Positions 1 to 7,375 of a stretch of 8,143 nt of DNA are shown here, in pieces (position 1 is the stretch's first letter; each line of letters begins with the position of its first letter). The stretch covers positions 1 through 8,143 of the forward strand of contig CALJMC010000174.1 of assembly GCA_937982385.1 (NCBI GenBank). The letters are read 5' to 3'. The notes beneath the pieces are model-generated. The model was not told the DNA's origin and made no database searches. It saw only the letters and a program-made list of their open reading frames with translations. A program made the translations under genes and the position numbers. The DNA is from an uncultured Rickettsiales bacterium (lineage in GTDB: Bacteria > Pseudomonadota > Alphaproteobacteria > Rickettsiales > UBA998).

Positions 1-1
1 A

Positions 2-337
2 GCAAATAAGTTTGTTCAAGAAACCCAAGAAAAATATCCTGGCTCTCCTGTCATTATTTTGAACACAAGTAAACACACACTTTTAGACCCTGATGCATAT
101 ACTAAACTGAATACGCAACTCAACCGAGAGAATAGAGCGCAATATGGAGTCCTAAGCACCGACGGTGCACCTATTACAGAGGCTCACATGGCTAATGCAA
201 TAAGAGTTGCAGAAGATGCTGTCACAAATGAGTTTATTGATGTGCAAGCAGACTATTACAAGCCAGATGGTACGGTAAGAGGCGGCAAAACTGTAAAGGC
301 TAATACTCAACATGCCTCACAAGAGTCGCAGCGATAA
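2..337 (+). CDS. C-terminal part of an unrecognised protein (5' end outside window)
   Basis: The reading frame is open from the first complete codon at position 2 and ends at a TAA at 335-337, giving 111 residues. A TTG at 59-61 could be read as a start, but the frame continues upstream without a stop and no ribosome binding site precedes it. The more likely reading is therefore the tail of a longer gene that begins before the window. The visible part is hydrophilic and has no transmembrane segment. It starts with a short hydrophobic strand-like stretch (PVIIL, residues 16-20), followed by a mixed polar region (LDPDAY, RENRAQYGVL, ADYYKPDGT). It ends in a low-complexity Gln/Ser/Lys tail ([12 protein letters not shown]) typical of a disordered C-terminus. 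I do not recognise a family. Its last 38 nt overlap the 3' end of the transporter gene on the opposite strand. I am fairly sure it is coding, and unsure of everything about its function. Confidence 0.6.
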   Translation, partial: ANKFVQETQEKYPGSPVIILNTSKHTLLDPDAYTKLNTQLNRENRAQYGVLSTDGAPITEAHMANAIRVAEDAVTNEFIDVQADYYKPDGTVRGGKTVKANTQHASQESQR

Positions 338-1610
338 TCATACATGCGCCGCCGAACATCACTACTCCCACTTGCGTGCCACCAAGCACATGGGTAAGCA
401 AGAACCCTGACGTAAGTGCAATGATGACCTGCGGAATCACGATAAACAAGTTGAACACGCCCATATAAACACCCATTTTTTCCTCAGGCAAGCACCCAGC
501 AAGCAAAGCATATGGCATAGCCAAGATAGATGCCCAAGCAATCCCTACTCCAGCCATTGCAAGAAGCAGCATCTCCTTTTGCTCGATATATCCAATCGAA
601 AATAATCCTATTCCACCACACACTAAACATACGGTGTGAATGGTCTTGGGTGAATATTTATTCACCAACCACATCAACGCAAATGCCATAGCGAGCGCAA
701 CACCATTATAGAGTGAGAAACACAAACCTGCATAGGATATCCCCTCTTGATAGCTAGGTGATGTCGCATCTACTGCACCAAAAACAGTACGTGCAATGGA
801 GGAACTGAAATAGGTCCACATGCAGAACAAGCCTGCCCATGTGAACATCTGCACCCATGCAAGCTGCTTCATGCGATCAGGCATAGCACTAATGGACGCA
901 AAAATTTCTTTCGTATTCGCGGCAAGTCCTTTGCTCTTTTCCTTCTTTTTCTTAAACGCTTCCATATCCTTTGGTGGGTGTTCTTTGGTCTTCATCACTG
1001 TCCAGACAACCGCCATAAGTAATACTGCTGCACCAATATAGAATGAATATTTAATCGTATCAGGCAACACCCCCGGCTCAGGAGACTCAGAAGACACCCC
1101 AAACCAATTCATCATCATCCATGGCAAAGCAGACGATACCACCGCCCCAATACCTGTCAGTACAGTTTGCACAGAAAATCCAAATGCACGGCGTTTCTCA
1201 GGCAACAAATCAGCCACCAACGAACGGAAAGGTTGCATGGTAACATTCACGGAGCCGTCCAAAATCCATAGCAAGCCTGCCGCCATCCATAACGCGCTTG
1301 AATTTGGCATGGCAATCAATGCTAATGACGAGAATATTGCACCAAAGAGCAGGTAGGGATTCCGCCGCCCTAGCTTGTTCCATGTCCTATCACTCATATG
1401 CCCAACAATTGGCTGCACCAACAAGCCTGTCAGCGGTGCGGCAATCCATAATAATGCAAGTTGATCTTCACGTGCGCCCAACATCTCATAGATCGGGCTC
1501 ATATTCGCCATTTGCAGGCCCCAGCCGAACTGGATACCCAAGAAGCCGAAATTCATATTCCAGATTTGCCAGAACGACATTTTCTGGTCTTTTGTCATCA
1601 CTTCACTCAT
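300..1610 (-). CDS. SLC45-like MFS sugar transporter (probable proton symporter)
   Basis: This is an inner-membrane permease of 436 residues with about 12 hydrophobic segments, at roughly 13-36, 50-72, 86-103, 106-125, 144-168, 188-206, 250-272, 290-315, 322-341, 346-372, 377-404 and 411-430. The loop between segments 2 and 3 carries the major-facilitator signature in the form [14 protein letters not shown] (70-83). [15 protein letters not shown] (115-129) followed by LLPEKRR is typical of the SLC45/sucrose-maltose-type branch. The central cytoplasmic loop (207-249) is strongly basic (FKKKKEKSK). Members of this branch are proton-coupled importers of glucose or alpha-glucosides such as sucrose and maltose; the substrate cannot be read from sequence. 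The ATG at 1610 is preceded by AGGGGG at 5-nt spacing. A second Met at residue 5 is a weaker alternative start. It is the last gene of the ED operon, 30 nt after eda, which suggests it supplies the sugar that Glk phosphorylates (inference). The protein ends only about six residues after the last membrane segment, inside the overlap with the convergent gene. Confidence 0.9.
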   Translation of the reverse strand: MSEVMTKDQKMSFWQIWNMNFGFLGIQFGWGLQMANMSPIYEMLGAREDQLALLWIAAPLTGLLVQPIVGHMSDRTWNKLGRRNPYLLFGAIFSSLALIAMPNSSALWMAAGLLWILDGSVNVTMQPFRSLVADLLPEKRRAFGFSVQTVLTGIGAVVSSALPWMMMNWFGVSSESPEPGVLPDTIKYSFYIGAAVLLMAVVWTVMKTKEHPPKDMEAFKKKKEKSKGLAANTKEIFASISAMPDRMKQLAWVQMFTWAGLFCMWTYFSSSIARTVFGAVDATSPSYQEGISYAGLCFSLYNGVALAMAFALMWLVNKYSPKTIHTVCLVCGGIGLFSIGYIEQKEMLLLAMAGVGIAWASILAMPYALLAGCLPEEKMGVYMGVFNLFIVIPQVIIALTSGFLLTHVLGGTQVGVVMFGGACMIIAATLVRHVEY

Positions 1611-1615
1611 AGTAA

Positions 1616-1621
1616 CCCCCT
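1616..1621 (-). promoter_or_regulatory. Ribosome binding site of the transporter gene
   Basis: Read on the minus strand this is AGGGGG, five nucleotides before the ATG at 1610. It lies in the 30-nt gap after the eda stop codon and supports initiation at MSEVMTKD. It shows that the transporter can be initiated independently, unlike most upstream genes, whose starts overlap the preceding stop. Confidence 0.6.
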
Positions 1622-1640
1622 ATGTTAAGCCTTCAGCTCG

Positions 1641-2267
1641 CTAGCCATTCAGTCCAGCCACGCTGTCACGTGCAATACGGCTAATGTCAGCCCATTTTTT
1701 ATCAGCTATCACATCTTTCGGTGTCAACCATGAGCCACCAATCGCAAACACATTACCCAGTGCTGCATAATCATTCATGTTATCCAGAGAAATGCCACCT
1801 GTCGGGCAAATTTTGAGGTCTGGGAATACCGAGCCAAACTGTTTCAGCACTGGCACACCACCCGAAAGAGATGCAGGGAAAAACTTCACACGCTTATGTC
1901 CTGCTTGTAATGCCTGCATAATACCAGATGCATTCGTAATGCCCGGCAACCATTCAATATTTTGCTCTGCTGCATATGCCGCCAATGAGTCGGTCAAACC
2001 TGGACTCACCTGAAACACTGCGCCAGCATCCTTAGCTTGCTTCATCTGCGAAGCATTCAACACGGTGCCCGAACCAACCAGAATATCGGGGACATTCTTC
2101 GCCACTTGTTCAATCGCTGCCATGCCTGCGGCTGTACGTAACGTAATTTCAATGCTTTTGATTCCGCCTTCGAGCAAGGCTTCCGCCAAAGGAACAGCAT
2201 CTTCTGCACGGTCAATCACCACCACAGGAATAAGGGATTTTGTCGCAAACATAGTGTCTAAGCTCAT
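1641..2267 (-). CDS. eda: KDPG aldolase (2-dehydro-3-deoxyphosphogluconate aldolase)
   Basis: This cytoplasmic class I aldolase splits 2-keto-3-deoxy-6-phosphogluconate into pyruvate and glyceraldehyde-3-phosphate, the last step of the Entner-Doudoroff route. The 208-residue length is normal for the family (about 200-215). Visible landmarks are EITLRT with the catalytic Glu at residue 40, VGSGTVL (64-70), FQVSPGLT (85-92), WLPGITNASG (106-115), RVKFFPAS with the Schiff-base Lys at 128, and the phosphate-binding CPTGGIS (154-160). The Glu-Lys spacing of 88 residues equals that of E. coli Eda (E45, K133). The ATG overlaps the glk stop in an ATGA. GAAAGG lies 8 nt upstream of the start, favouring this start over the Met at residue 6. 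Many Eda proteins also act on 4-hydroxy-2-oxoglutarate, but the operon context points to KDPG. Confidence 0.96.
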   Translation of the reverse strand: MSLDTMFATKSLIPVVVIDRAEDAVPLAEALLEGGIKSIEITLRTAAGMAAIEQVAKNVPDILVGSGTVLNASQMKQAKDAGAVFQVSPGLTDSLAAYAAEQNIEWLPGITNASGIMQALQAGHKRVKFFPASLSGGVPVLKQFGSVFPDLKICPTGGISLDNMNDYAALGNVFAIGGSWLTPKDVIADKKWADISRIARDSVAGLNG

Positions 2268-3232
2268 ATGCCTGACCTTTCTTGTTGTAGGATAGCCGCC
2301 GCACCCAACAGCGCAGCACGTGAATGTGAGAGGAGAACATAAGTCGGAATAGGCTTCACATAATTCGAGAAACGCCCACGATCTTCAAATGCTTTTCTGA
2401 AGGGGCTTGTGAAGAACAACTCGCCAAATTGCGGAGTAACACCGCCACCAATATAGACACCACCAAGTGCTCCCAATGTCAGCGCCGTATCGCCCGCAAA
2501 GTTACCGAGCATGCCACAGAACACATCAAGCGTACGACGGCTCAAGCTGTCATCGCTGGTTTTTGCGCGCCATACGATGTCTTTAGCGGTGGCCGTTTCA
2601 ACTGGGTTGCCATGAATCTCTAACACCAGCTCATGCAAGTAGGTCATACCTGTGCCACTAATAAAATCTTCAGCACGCACGAAGTCTTTATCTTGCATAG
2701 CACGTTTAAGCAGCTCAATTTCCAACTCTGTGCGTGGGGTGAAAGCAGTATTACCTCCCTCACCTTGCAACGGAATCCAGCCATTATTTACAGGCATTAA
2801 GCCTGACACACCTAAACCGGTTCCCGGACCAACAACAGCAATAGGCATGTTGTTTAACCCAACTTCATTACCTACCTGACGTAAATTTTCAGGACTCTCA
2901 TGTGGTACTGACATTGCGAGTGCTGTAAAATCATTCACGACATGTAGCTGTTTAAAGTCAAAACGTTTCTGCATTTCTGAGACAGAAAACTTCCAATCAA
3001 TATTCGTAAGTGCAACAAATTCACCATGCGCAGGGCCAGCAACTGCCAAACACGCAGATTGCGGCTGAATACCGATATCATTGATATAATGCTGAATAGC
3101 TTCTTCAAGCGATGGAAAATCTTTGTTCGGATATTTACGCGGCTCAACCAACGCCAAACTGCCAGATTGGCACAAGGCAAAACGTGAATTAGTGCCGCCA
3201 ATGTCAGAGACTAAATTATAGGATGCACTCAC
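2264..3232 (-). CDS. glk: Glucokinase (Glk family, PF02685 type)
   Basis: This cytoplasmic ATP-dependent glucokinase makes glucose-6-phosphate, the substrate of Zwf encoded earlier in the same operon. The 322 residues match the E. coli Glk-like family (about 320). It has the N-terminal phosphate loop [11 protein letters not shown] (10-20), VNDFTALA with the catalytic Asp at 101, VGPGTGLG (134-141), GEGGNTAF (157-164), AEDFISGTG (187-195) and the adenosine-motif region GGVYIGGGV (257-265). Of the E. coli glucose contacts N99, D100, E157, H160 and E187, the equivalents N100, D101, E158 and E188 are kept, but His is Asn at 161. The start is GTG, overlapping the edd stop as GTGA and preceded by a perfect GGAGGT at 5-nt spacing. 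Its presence implies that free intracellular glucose is a substrate, from a glucose importer or from hydrolysis of imported disaccharide. Confidence 0.95.
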   Translation of the reverse strand: MSASYNLVSDIGGTNSRFALCQSGSLALVEPRKYPNKDFPSLEEAIQHYINDIGIQPQSACLAVAGPAHGEFVALTNIDWKFSVSEMQKRFDFKQLHVVNDFTALAMSVPHESPENLRQVGNEVGLNNMPIAVVGPGTGLGVSGLMPVNNGWIPLQGEGGNTAFTPRTELEIELLKRAMQDKDFVRAEDFISGTGMTYLHELVLEIHGNPVETATAKDIVWRAKTSDDSLSRRTLDVFCGMLGNFAGDTALTLGALGGVYIGGGVTPQFGELFFTSPFRKAFEDRGRFSNYVKPIPTYVLLSHSRAALLGAAAILQQERSGI

Positions 3233-5058
3233 GCCGCACCTCCATCACCCAGAATGAAACTTGCACCCTCTTCGGCTGCGGTGCAATTCGCACGTGCTGA
3301 GGCGAACAGATTACGTCCTGCCATGCGGCCAACTTCATTTTCAGCCACTGCTTTAGTAATTTCACGTTGCGCCCATTCCGCAGCATCCACACGTGCTTCA
3401 AGCGCACCTGTTCCGACATCTAAGTGAATGACATCACCATCGCGTACTTTGCCAAGCTCACCACCTGCTGATGATTCAGGCGACACATGAATGGCGGCAG
3501 GAACTTTACCCGATGCGCCAGACATACGACCATCCGTCACGAGAGCTACGCGGAAACCCATATCTTGCAAGATACCCAGCGGAGGTGTCAACTTATGCAG
3601 CTCAGGCATACCGTTAGCCCGTGGACCTTGACCAATCACTACCGCCACAAAATCACCTTGTAGCTTGCCGTCTTGGAAGGCTTGCTGAAGCGCGGCTTGT
3701 GAGGTGAATACTTTTGCAGGTGCTGTGATGGATTGATATTCTTCTTTTACCGCAGAGGTTTTAATGACCGCACGCCCCAGGTTTCCCTTGAGTAGCGTCA
3801 TGCCACCATCTTTGCTGAATGGTTTGTCTAACGTGCCGATAATCTCCGCATCACCTGATTTTTCTGGTGCATCATGCCAACTTATCGAACCATCAGCCTC
3901 TAGCTTAGGTTCTTTGGTGAAGTTACGCATGCCTTTGCCCATCACGGTGGTTACATCGTCATTGAGCAAGCCTGCATCAAGCAATGTACGCACCACAAGC
4001 GGCATACCACCTGCTGCATGGAAATGATTTACATCGGCTGAGCCATTGGGATAGACACGGCATAAGAGCGGCACAACCTCTGACAGCTCAGAGAAATCAT
4101 CCCAATTCACTTCGATACCCGCCGCTTTACCAATCGCAATTATATGCAAAGTATGATTCGTTGAACCACCCGTCGCAAGCAGCCCAACAATCGCATTCAC
4201 TATCGCTTTTTCACTTATGATGTCAGCCAAACATAGCTCACCTGTCTCAGTCAACTCAACGCTGCGGCGCACTGCTTCACGTGTGAGGGCATCACGCAAC
4301 TCAGTACCCGGATTGACAAATGATGATCCCGGCAATTGCACGCCCATGACTTCCATCAACATTTGATTACTATTCGCAGTGCCATAGAATGTACAGGTTC
4401 CCGGTGAATGATAGGATGCAGACTCCGCCTCTAGCAATTCTGCACGCCCAATATTCCCCTTCGCATATTCCTCACGAATACGCACTTTTTCTTTATTCGG
4501 CAAGCCAGACTCCATCGGCCCACCCGGTATAAACATCGTCGGCAAATGGCCAAATTGCAGCGCACCCATCACCATACCCGGTACGATTTTATCACAAATT
4601 CCAAGAAACACCGCCGCATCAAACATGTTATGAGAGAGCGCAACAGCTGTAGACATCGCAATGACATCACGGCTAAAGAGCGAAAGCTCCATCCCCACCT
4701 GACCTTGCGTCACACCATCACACATCGCTGGCACGCCGCTCGCCACTTGCGCGGTTGCACCATGCTCACGTGCAGCATCTTTAATCTGCTGTGGATACGT
4801 CTCATAAGGCTGATGCGCAGAGAGCATATCATTATAGGCAGTCACTATGCCTAAGTTAGGTGTCACGTCACCTTTGAGGTCTGCCTTATCATCATCACCA
4901 CAGGCTGCAAAACCATGCGCCAAATTTCCACATGCCAGTGCAGAGCGCACACGCCCTTCAGATTTCATCGCCTCAATGTCAGCCAAATAGGCCGCACGAG
5001 ATGCTTTAGAACGCGCTATAACTCTGTCGGTTACTTTTTGTAATACGGGATGTGTCAT
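3229..5058 (-). CDS. edd: 6-phosphogluconate dehydratase
   Basis: This cytoplasmic [4Fe-4S] dehydratase of the IlvD/Edd family converts 6-phosphogluconate to KDPG, the committed step of the Entner-Doudoroff pathway. From the ATG at 5058 the protein has 609 residues, the usual length for Edd (about 600-610). The first family signature is [11 protein letters not shown] (155-165) and the second is [20 protein letters not shown] (509-528). Cluster-ligand candidates are C155 and C222 (in [11 protein letters not shown]), matching the positions known in the family, with C113 in MCDGVTQGQ nearby. The frame extends four codons upstream to a TTG at 5070, giving MVCC before the real start. I reject that start because the ATG at 5058 forms an ATGA overlap with the pgl stop. 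No strong Shine-Dalgarno precedes it, so translation is probably coupled to pgl. Edd rather than IlvD is chosen from length, sequence character and its position between pgl and glk/eda. Confidence 0.97.
   Translation of the reverse strand: MTHPVLQKVTDRVIARSKASRAAYLADIEAMKSEGRVRSALACGNLAHGFAACGDDDKADLKGDVTPNLGIVTAYNDMLSAHQPYETYPQQIKDAAREHGATAQVASGVPAMCDGVTQGQVGMELSLFSRDVIAMSTAVALSHNMFDAAVFLGICDKIVPGMVMGALQFGHLPTMFIPGGPMESGLPNKEKVRIREEYAKGNIGRAELLEAESASYHSPGTCTFYGTANSNQMLMEVMGVQLPGSSFVNPGTELRDALTREAVRRSVELTETGELCLADIISEKAIVNAIVGLLATGGSTNHTLHIIAIGKAAGIEVNWDDFSELSEVVPLLCRVYPNGSADVNHFHAAGGMPLVVRTLLDAGLLNDDVTTVMGKGMRNFTKEPKLEADGSISWHDAPEKSGDAEIIGTLDKPFSKDGGMTLLKGNLGRAVIKTSAVKEEYQSITAPAKVFTSQAALQQAFQDGKLQGDFVAVVIGQGPRANGMPELHKLTPPLGILQDMGFRVALVTDGRMSGASGKVPAAIHVSPESSAGGELGKVRDGDVIHLDVGTGALEARVDAAEWAQREITKAVAENEVGRMAGRNLFASARANCTAAEEGASFILGDGGAA
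3238..3243 (-). promoter_or_regulatory. Strong ribosome binding site for glk (supports the GTG start)
   Basis: On the minus strand this reads GGAGGT, a perfect Shine-Dalgarno core, five nucleotides before the GTG at 3232. It lies inside the last codons of edd. It is the best-matched site in the operon and decides in favour of the GTG start, since the first in-frame ATG lies far inside the conserved domain. Confidence 0.75.
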
Positions 5059-5771
5059 GCAGCAAACCAATATGCAGTTACGGGAGTTTTATTGTTTTTA
5101 ATCAAAGCGCTAACAGGATAAGTTGACGCATCACCTTCAAGGTTAGCGGCTTTATTATACGCCTCTAATTTGCTATCACCATTGATATTTATCATCACAT
5201 GACGTGCATTAATATGCGCCGCGAGTGACAATGAGATTCTATCGGCTGGAGGCTTCGGAGAATCAGGTACAGCCACCACATTCACCGCACCATTCTCATC
5301 CAACGCACCACTCAATGCAGGATGATTAGGGAAGAGTGAAGCCGTATGTCCATCTTCACCCATACCCGCAATATTTGCATCGAAGGGAAGTGGTACAGAC
5401 TTAAGCAACTCAGTCGCCCATAACGCACCTTCTGCAAGCGTCATATCAGGTCTTTCAGCAGGTTTTGCCTGAGACACTAACGTTGCCGCAGCGGCATTAT
5501 TCTTGAGCAGCGCTTCACGCACTAATTTCTCGCTTGAGTCATCACTATCAACGGTCACCCAACGCTCATCACCTAAAAAGATAGTCACTTTATTCCACGG
5601 CAAGTCTTTCTTAGACAGCGCATCAAAGAAATGATTCTGCGAGGTACCACCACATACAGATATGCTACCCGCTCCGCGTGATTCTATACCCTCACGTAGC
5701 AAACCTGCTACTTTTTCAGCCAATGCTTCACCCGCTGCTGCGCGTGATTCAAATTTTAATAATTCACTCAT
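5055..5771 (-). CDS. pgl: 6-phosphogluconolactonase (DevB/Pgl type)
   Basis: This cytoplasmic lactonase hydrolyses 6-phosphogluconolactone, the product of Zwf, to 6-phosphogluconate, the substrate of Edd. It has 238 residues, normal for the DevB/SOL-type family (about 220-260) and unlike the larger E. coli beta-propeller Pgl. Landmarks are the phosphate-binding start of the sugar-isomerase-like fold, [11 protein letters not shown] (39-49), then FLGDERWV (65-72), [15 protein letters not shown] (75-89), [14 protein letters not shown] (135-148) and [10 protein letters not shown] (174-183). The GDER and [13 protein letters not shown] motifs are diagnostic, with the His of DGHTAS being the catalytic candidate. 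The usual GGSTP is GGTSQ here, a modest deviation. The ATG abuts the zwf stop codon directly. A GAGGAA sequence inside the zwf 3' end serves as the ribosome binding site. Confidence 0.94.
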   Translation of the reverse strand: MSELLKFESRAAAGEALAEKVAGLLREGIESRGAGSISVCGGTSQNHFFDALSKKDLPWNKVTIFLGDERWVTVDSDDSSEKLVREALLKNNAAAATLVSQAKPAERPDMTLAEGALWATELLKSVPLPFDANIAGMGEDGHTASLFPNHPALSGALDENGAVNVVAVPDSPKPPADRISLSLAAHINARHVMININGDSKLEAYNKAANLEGDASTYPVSALIKNNKTPVTAYWFAA

Positions 5772-7256
5772 TTATTTTTCTTCCTCTTTGTCATCTTCAA
5801 ACCATTTTCTATCGTCACCTGTCAGCATCTTCATCGCCGATTCAGGACCGGCCGTCCCCGCCGCATAAAGTTCTGATTTTTGTTTGGTTGCTTCCCATGA
5901 GTCCAAAATAGACTCGGTCCACACCCATGCGGCATCCAGCTCATCGGTGCGCATAAAGAGTGTCTGGTTGCCACGCACCACATCCATAAGCAAACGCTCA
6001 TAAGCCTCAGGCGTACGCTCTTCAAACTCATCTTTCAAACTCAAATTCAAATCTACAGGTTTCAGACGATACCCGCCCGGCCCTGGAACCTTAGTTACAA
6101 TTTGCAATTTCACATGCTCATCAGGCTGAAGGTGAATAATAAGTTTATTCGCCGCAGGTGTTTCCGCTTGCCCACCAAAGATATTATGTGGCACAGGCTT
6201 AAAACGAATCACAATTTCGGAATAACGTGCAGGCATACGCTTACCAGTACGCATATAAAACGGCACACCCGACCAGCGCCAGTTATCAATATGTGCACGC
6301 AGCGCAACGAATGTCTCGGTGTTACTCTCGTCAATCTTGATGTCTTCAAGGTAAGAACCGACCTTCTCACCATCAATCTCACCCGCAGCATATTGCCCGC
6401 GCACAGAGTTTGCCTCAACATTTTCAGGCGTAAACAGACGCAACGCACGCATGACTTTGAGCTTTTCATCACGTACCGCATCAGGAGTTACCTGATTCGG
6501 TGCTTCCATCGCGGTCATGCAAAGCAGCTGCAACAAATGGTTCTGAACCATATCACGCAACGCACCTGCATCATCATAATAGCTATAGCGCTCACCGACG
6601 CCGATATCCTCAGACACCGTAATCTGCACATGATCTACTACATTCCCATCCCAAATGCGCGCGAACACATCATTAGAAAAACGCAGCACCATCAAGTTTT
6701 GCACGGTTTCTTTGCCGAGATAATGATCAATACGATAGACCTGTTCTTCCGTGAAGCACTCCAACACCGCATTATTGATGCTGTTGAAGGAATCAAGGTC
6801 ATAGCCAAGTGGTTTTTCCAGCACCACACGTGATTCATCGGTGATAGCACCTGCCTTTTTGAGTTCATGCGAGATAGGGCCAAAAATATCCGCAGGCGTT
6901 GCCAGATAGAACACACGTACTGGGCGGGCATCTTCCGCAACTACTTTTGCCAAATTCACAAAATCCTCAGACTTATAGGCATCGAGCTGCACATAAGAGA
7001 TTTTCGCTGTCAGCGCATCCCATGCATCCTGCTCGAAATCATCACCCAAAAACACTTTTGATGTCTTATCAAGCGCCGCCATATGCTCTTCGCGCGTCTG
7101 CGCATGACGCCCCAACACGATAATACGACTCTCCTCAGGCAACTGCCCATCTTTAAGACGATAAAAAAGCGCGGGAATAATCTTGCGAATAGAAAGATCA
7201 CCAGAACCCCCAAACACTATAATATCTGCGGGCTGAAGCTCAGCGAAATAAGTCAT
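5772..7256 (-). CDS. zwf: Glucose-6-phosphate 1-dehydrogenase
   Basis: This cytoplasmic NAD(P)-dependent dehydrogenase oxidises glucose-6-phosphate to 6-phosphogluconolactone and is the first gene of the ED operon. It has 494 residues, typical of bacterial Zwf (about 480-500). The N-terminal nucleotide-binding motif is VFGGSGDLSIRKIIPALF (14-31). EKPLG (147-151) precedes the active-site signature RIDHYLGKE (175-183), which contains the catalytic His and substrate-binding Lys. GALRDMVQNHLLQLL (231-245), WSGVPFYMRTGK and the C-terminal WVWTE segment are also as expected. The protein ends in a charged tail (DDKEEEK). Cofactor preference (NAD or NADP) cannot be settled by eye. The ATG at 7256 is preceded only by a weak purine stretch (TTAAAG). 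A sigma-70-like promoter lies about 40 nt upstream. A very long opposite-strand open frame inside this gene (6102-6833) is a shadow. Confidence 0.97.
   Translation of the reverse strand: MTYFAELQPADIIVFGGSGDLSIRKIIPALFYRLKDGQLPEESRIIVLGRHAQTREEHMAALDKTSKVFLGDDFEQDAWDALTAKISYVQLDAYKSEDFVNLAKVVAEDARPVRVFYLATPADIFGPISHELKKAGAITDESRVVLEKPLGYDLDSFNSINNAVLECFTEEQVYRIDHYLGKETVQNLMVLRFSNDVFARIWDGNVVDHVQITVSEDIGVGERYSYYDDAGALRDMVQNHLLQLLCMTAMEAPNQVTPDAVRDEKLKVMRALRLFTPENVEANSVRGQYAAGEIDGEKVGSYLEDIKIDESNTETFVALRAHIDNWRWSGVPFYMRTGKRMPARYSEIVIRFKPVPHNIFGGQAETPAANKLIIHLQPDEHVKLQIVTKVPGPGGYRLKPVDLNLSLKDEFEERTPEAYERLLMDVVRGNQTLFMRTDELDAAWVWTESILDSWEATKQKSELYAAGTAGPESAMKMLTGDDRKWFEDDKEEEK
5781..5786 (-). promoter_or_regulatory. 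Ribosome binding site of pgl, embedded in the zwf 3' end
   Basis: On the minus strand this is GAGGAA, 9 nt before the pgl ATG at 5771. It is formed by consecutive Glu codons (GAG GAA) of the acidic Zwf C-terminus (DDKEEEK). The Zwf tail is thus probably also the pgl translation signal. Confidence 0.55.
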
Positions 7257-7298
7257 AATTCTTTAATCTTTACGTGTTAAAATTAGATAAGGTGCAGA

Positions 7299-7327
7299 AA
7301 TATAGAGGGCTGACATCAAATTGTCAC
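7299..7327 (-). promoter_or_regulatory. Sigma-70-like promoter of the zwf operon
   Basis: On the minus strand GTGACA (7327-7322) is a 5/6 match to the -35 consensus. After a 17-bp spacer it is followed by TATATT (7304-7299), a 5/6 match to the -10 consensus. The predicted transcript start is near 7292, giving a leader of about 36 nt before the zwf ATG. Spacing and matches are good for an unaided promoter. The assignment is by inspection only. Confidence 0.6.
7311..7326. promoter_or_regulatory. Inverted repeat TGACA-N6-TGTCA, candidate operator
   Basis: The sequence TGACATCAAATTGTCA has perfect 5-bp arms around a 6-bp centre. It covers most of the zwf -35 hexamer and the upstream part of the promoter spacer, a classic place for a repressor to block RNA polymerase. 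The 11-bp centre-to-centre arm spacing is about one helical turn, as expected for a dimeric DNA-binding protein. I cannot assign it to a known regulator family, and short repeats can occur by chance. Confidence 0.35.
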
Positions 7328-7362
7328 ATTCTTTCTTTATAGTGAATAAGAATAAGAAAAAA

Positions 7363-7368
7363 TAAGGA
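7363..7368 (+). promoter_or_regulatory. Ribosome binding site of the glgA-like gene
   Basis: TAAGGA lies seven nucleotides before the ATG at 7376. It is the only good Shine-Dalgarno near the start and supports the long N-terminus over a start closer to the conserved domain, such as the Met at residue 32. Confidence 0.65.
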
Positions 7369-7375
7369 TTAATTA

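Larger units (their letters stand above)
300..7256 (-). other. Entner-Doudoroff operon zwf-pgl-edd-glk-eda-MFS
   Basis: Six genes on one strand span about 7 kb. The junctions are zwf/pgl 0 nt, pgl/edd ATGA, edd/glk GTGA, glk/eda ATGA, and eda/transporter 30 nt apart. I see no terminator hairpin or convincing internal promoter between them, so I infer a single transcript from the promoter upstream of zwf. The set covers sugar uptake and glucose phosphorylation through to pyruvate and glyceraldehyde-3-phosphate. No transcriptional regulator gene is in the window. No clear rho-independent terminator is visible after the transporter stop at 300. Confidence 0.85.
7257..7375. promoter_or_regulatory. 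Divergent intergenic region between zwf and the glgA-like gene
   Basis: This 119-bp AT-rich spacer must hold the start signals for both the minus-strand ED operon and the plus-strand glgA-like gene. It contains the zwf promoter (7299-7327), an overlapping inverted repeat (7311-7326) and the A-rich glgA leader with its ribosome binding site. For the plus strand the best -10 candidate is TATAGT at 7338-7343, but no acceptable -35 lies 16-18 bp upstream, so that promoter is unresolved and may need an activator. Confidence 0.7.

Noticed and set aside
59..61. TTG as the start of a small 92-residue gene
   Set aside because: The frame is open to the left edge of the window and there is no ribosome binding site before the TTG, so a truncated longer gene is more likely.
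367..390. Possible terminator hairpin downstream of the plus-strand stop (CTTG...CAAG)
   Set aside because: The stem is only about 4 bp, has no following T-run, and lies within the transporter coding region.
1298..1612. Plus-strand open frame opposite the transporter's N-terminal half
   Set aside because: It is antisense to clear membrane-transporter sequence, with no recognisable product. Other opposite-strand frames within eda, glk, edd and pgl are rejected for the same reason.
5059..5070. A TTG start for edd four codons upstream (MVCC before MTHPVL)
   Set aside because: The ATG at 5058 overlaps the pgl stop as ATGA, the same arrangement as the other junctions, and yields a normal 609-residue Edd.
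1668..6830. Repeated CACGTG palindromes scattered through the operon
   Set aside because: They sit inside coding sequence and arise from common His, Val, Arg and Thr codon combinations in these genes. They show no regular spacing or placement near starts.
6102..6833. A 243-codon open frame on the plus strand antisense to zwf
   Set aside because: It lies wholly within zwf, whose motifs are unambiguous. Its product is rich in His, Arg, Thr and Ile with no domain pattern, and it has no ribosome binding site of note. It is a shadow of zwf codon usage.
7321..7349. Plus-strand promoter using TTGTCA as -35 for the glgA-like gene
   Set aside because: At 16-18 bp spacing the -10 position reads like GAATAA, a poor match. 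TATAGT at 7338 is a good -10 but only 11 bp away from this -35, so I did not call a promoter.
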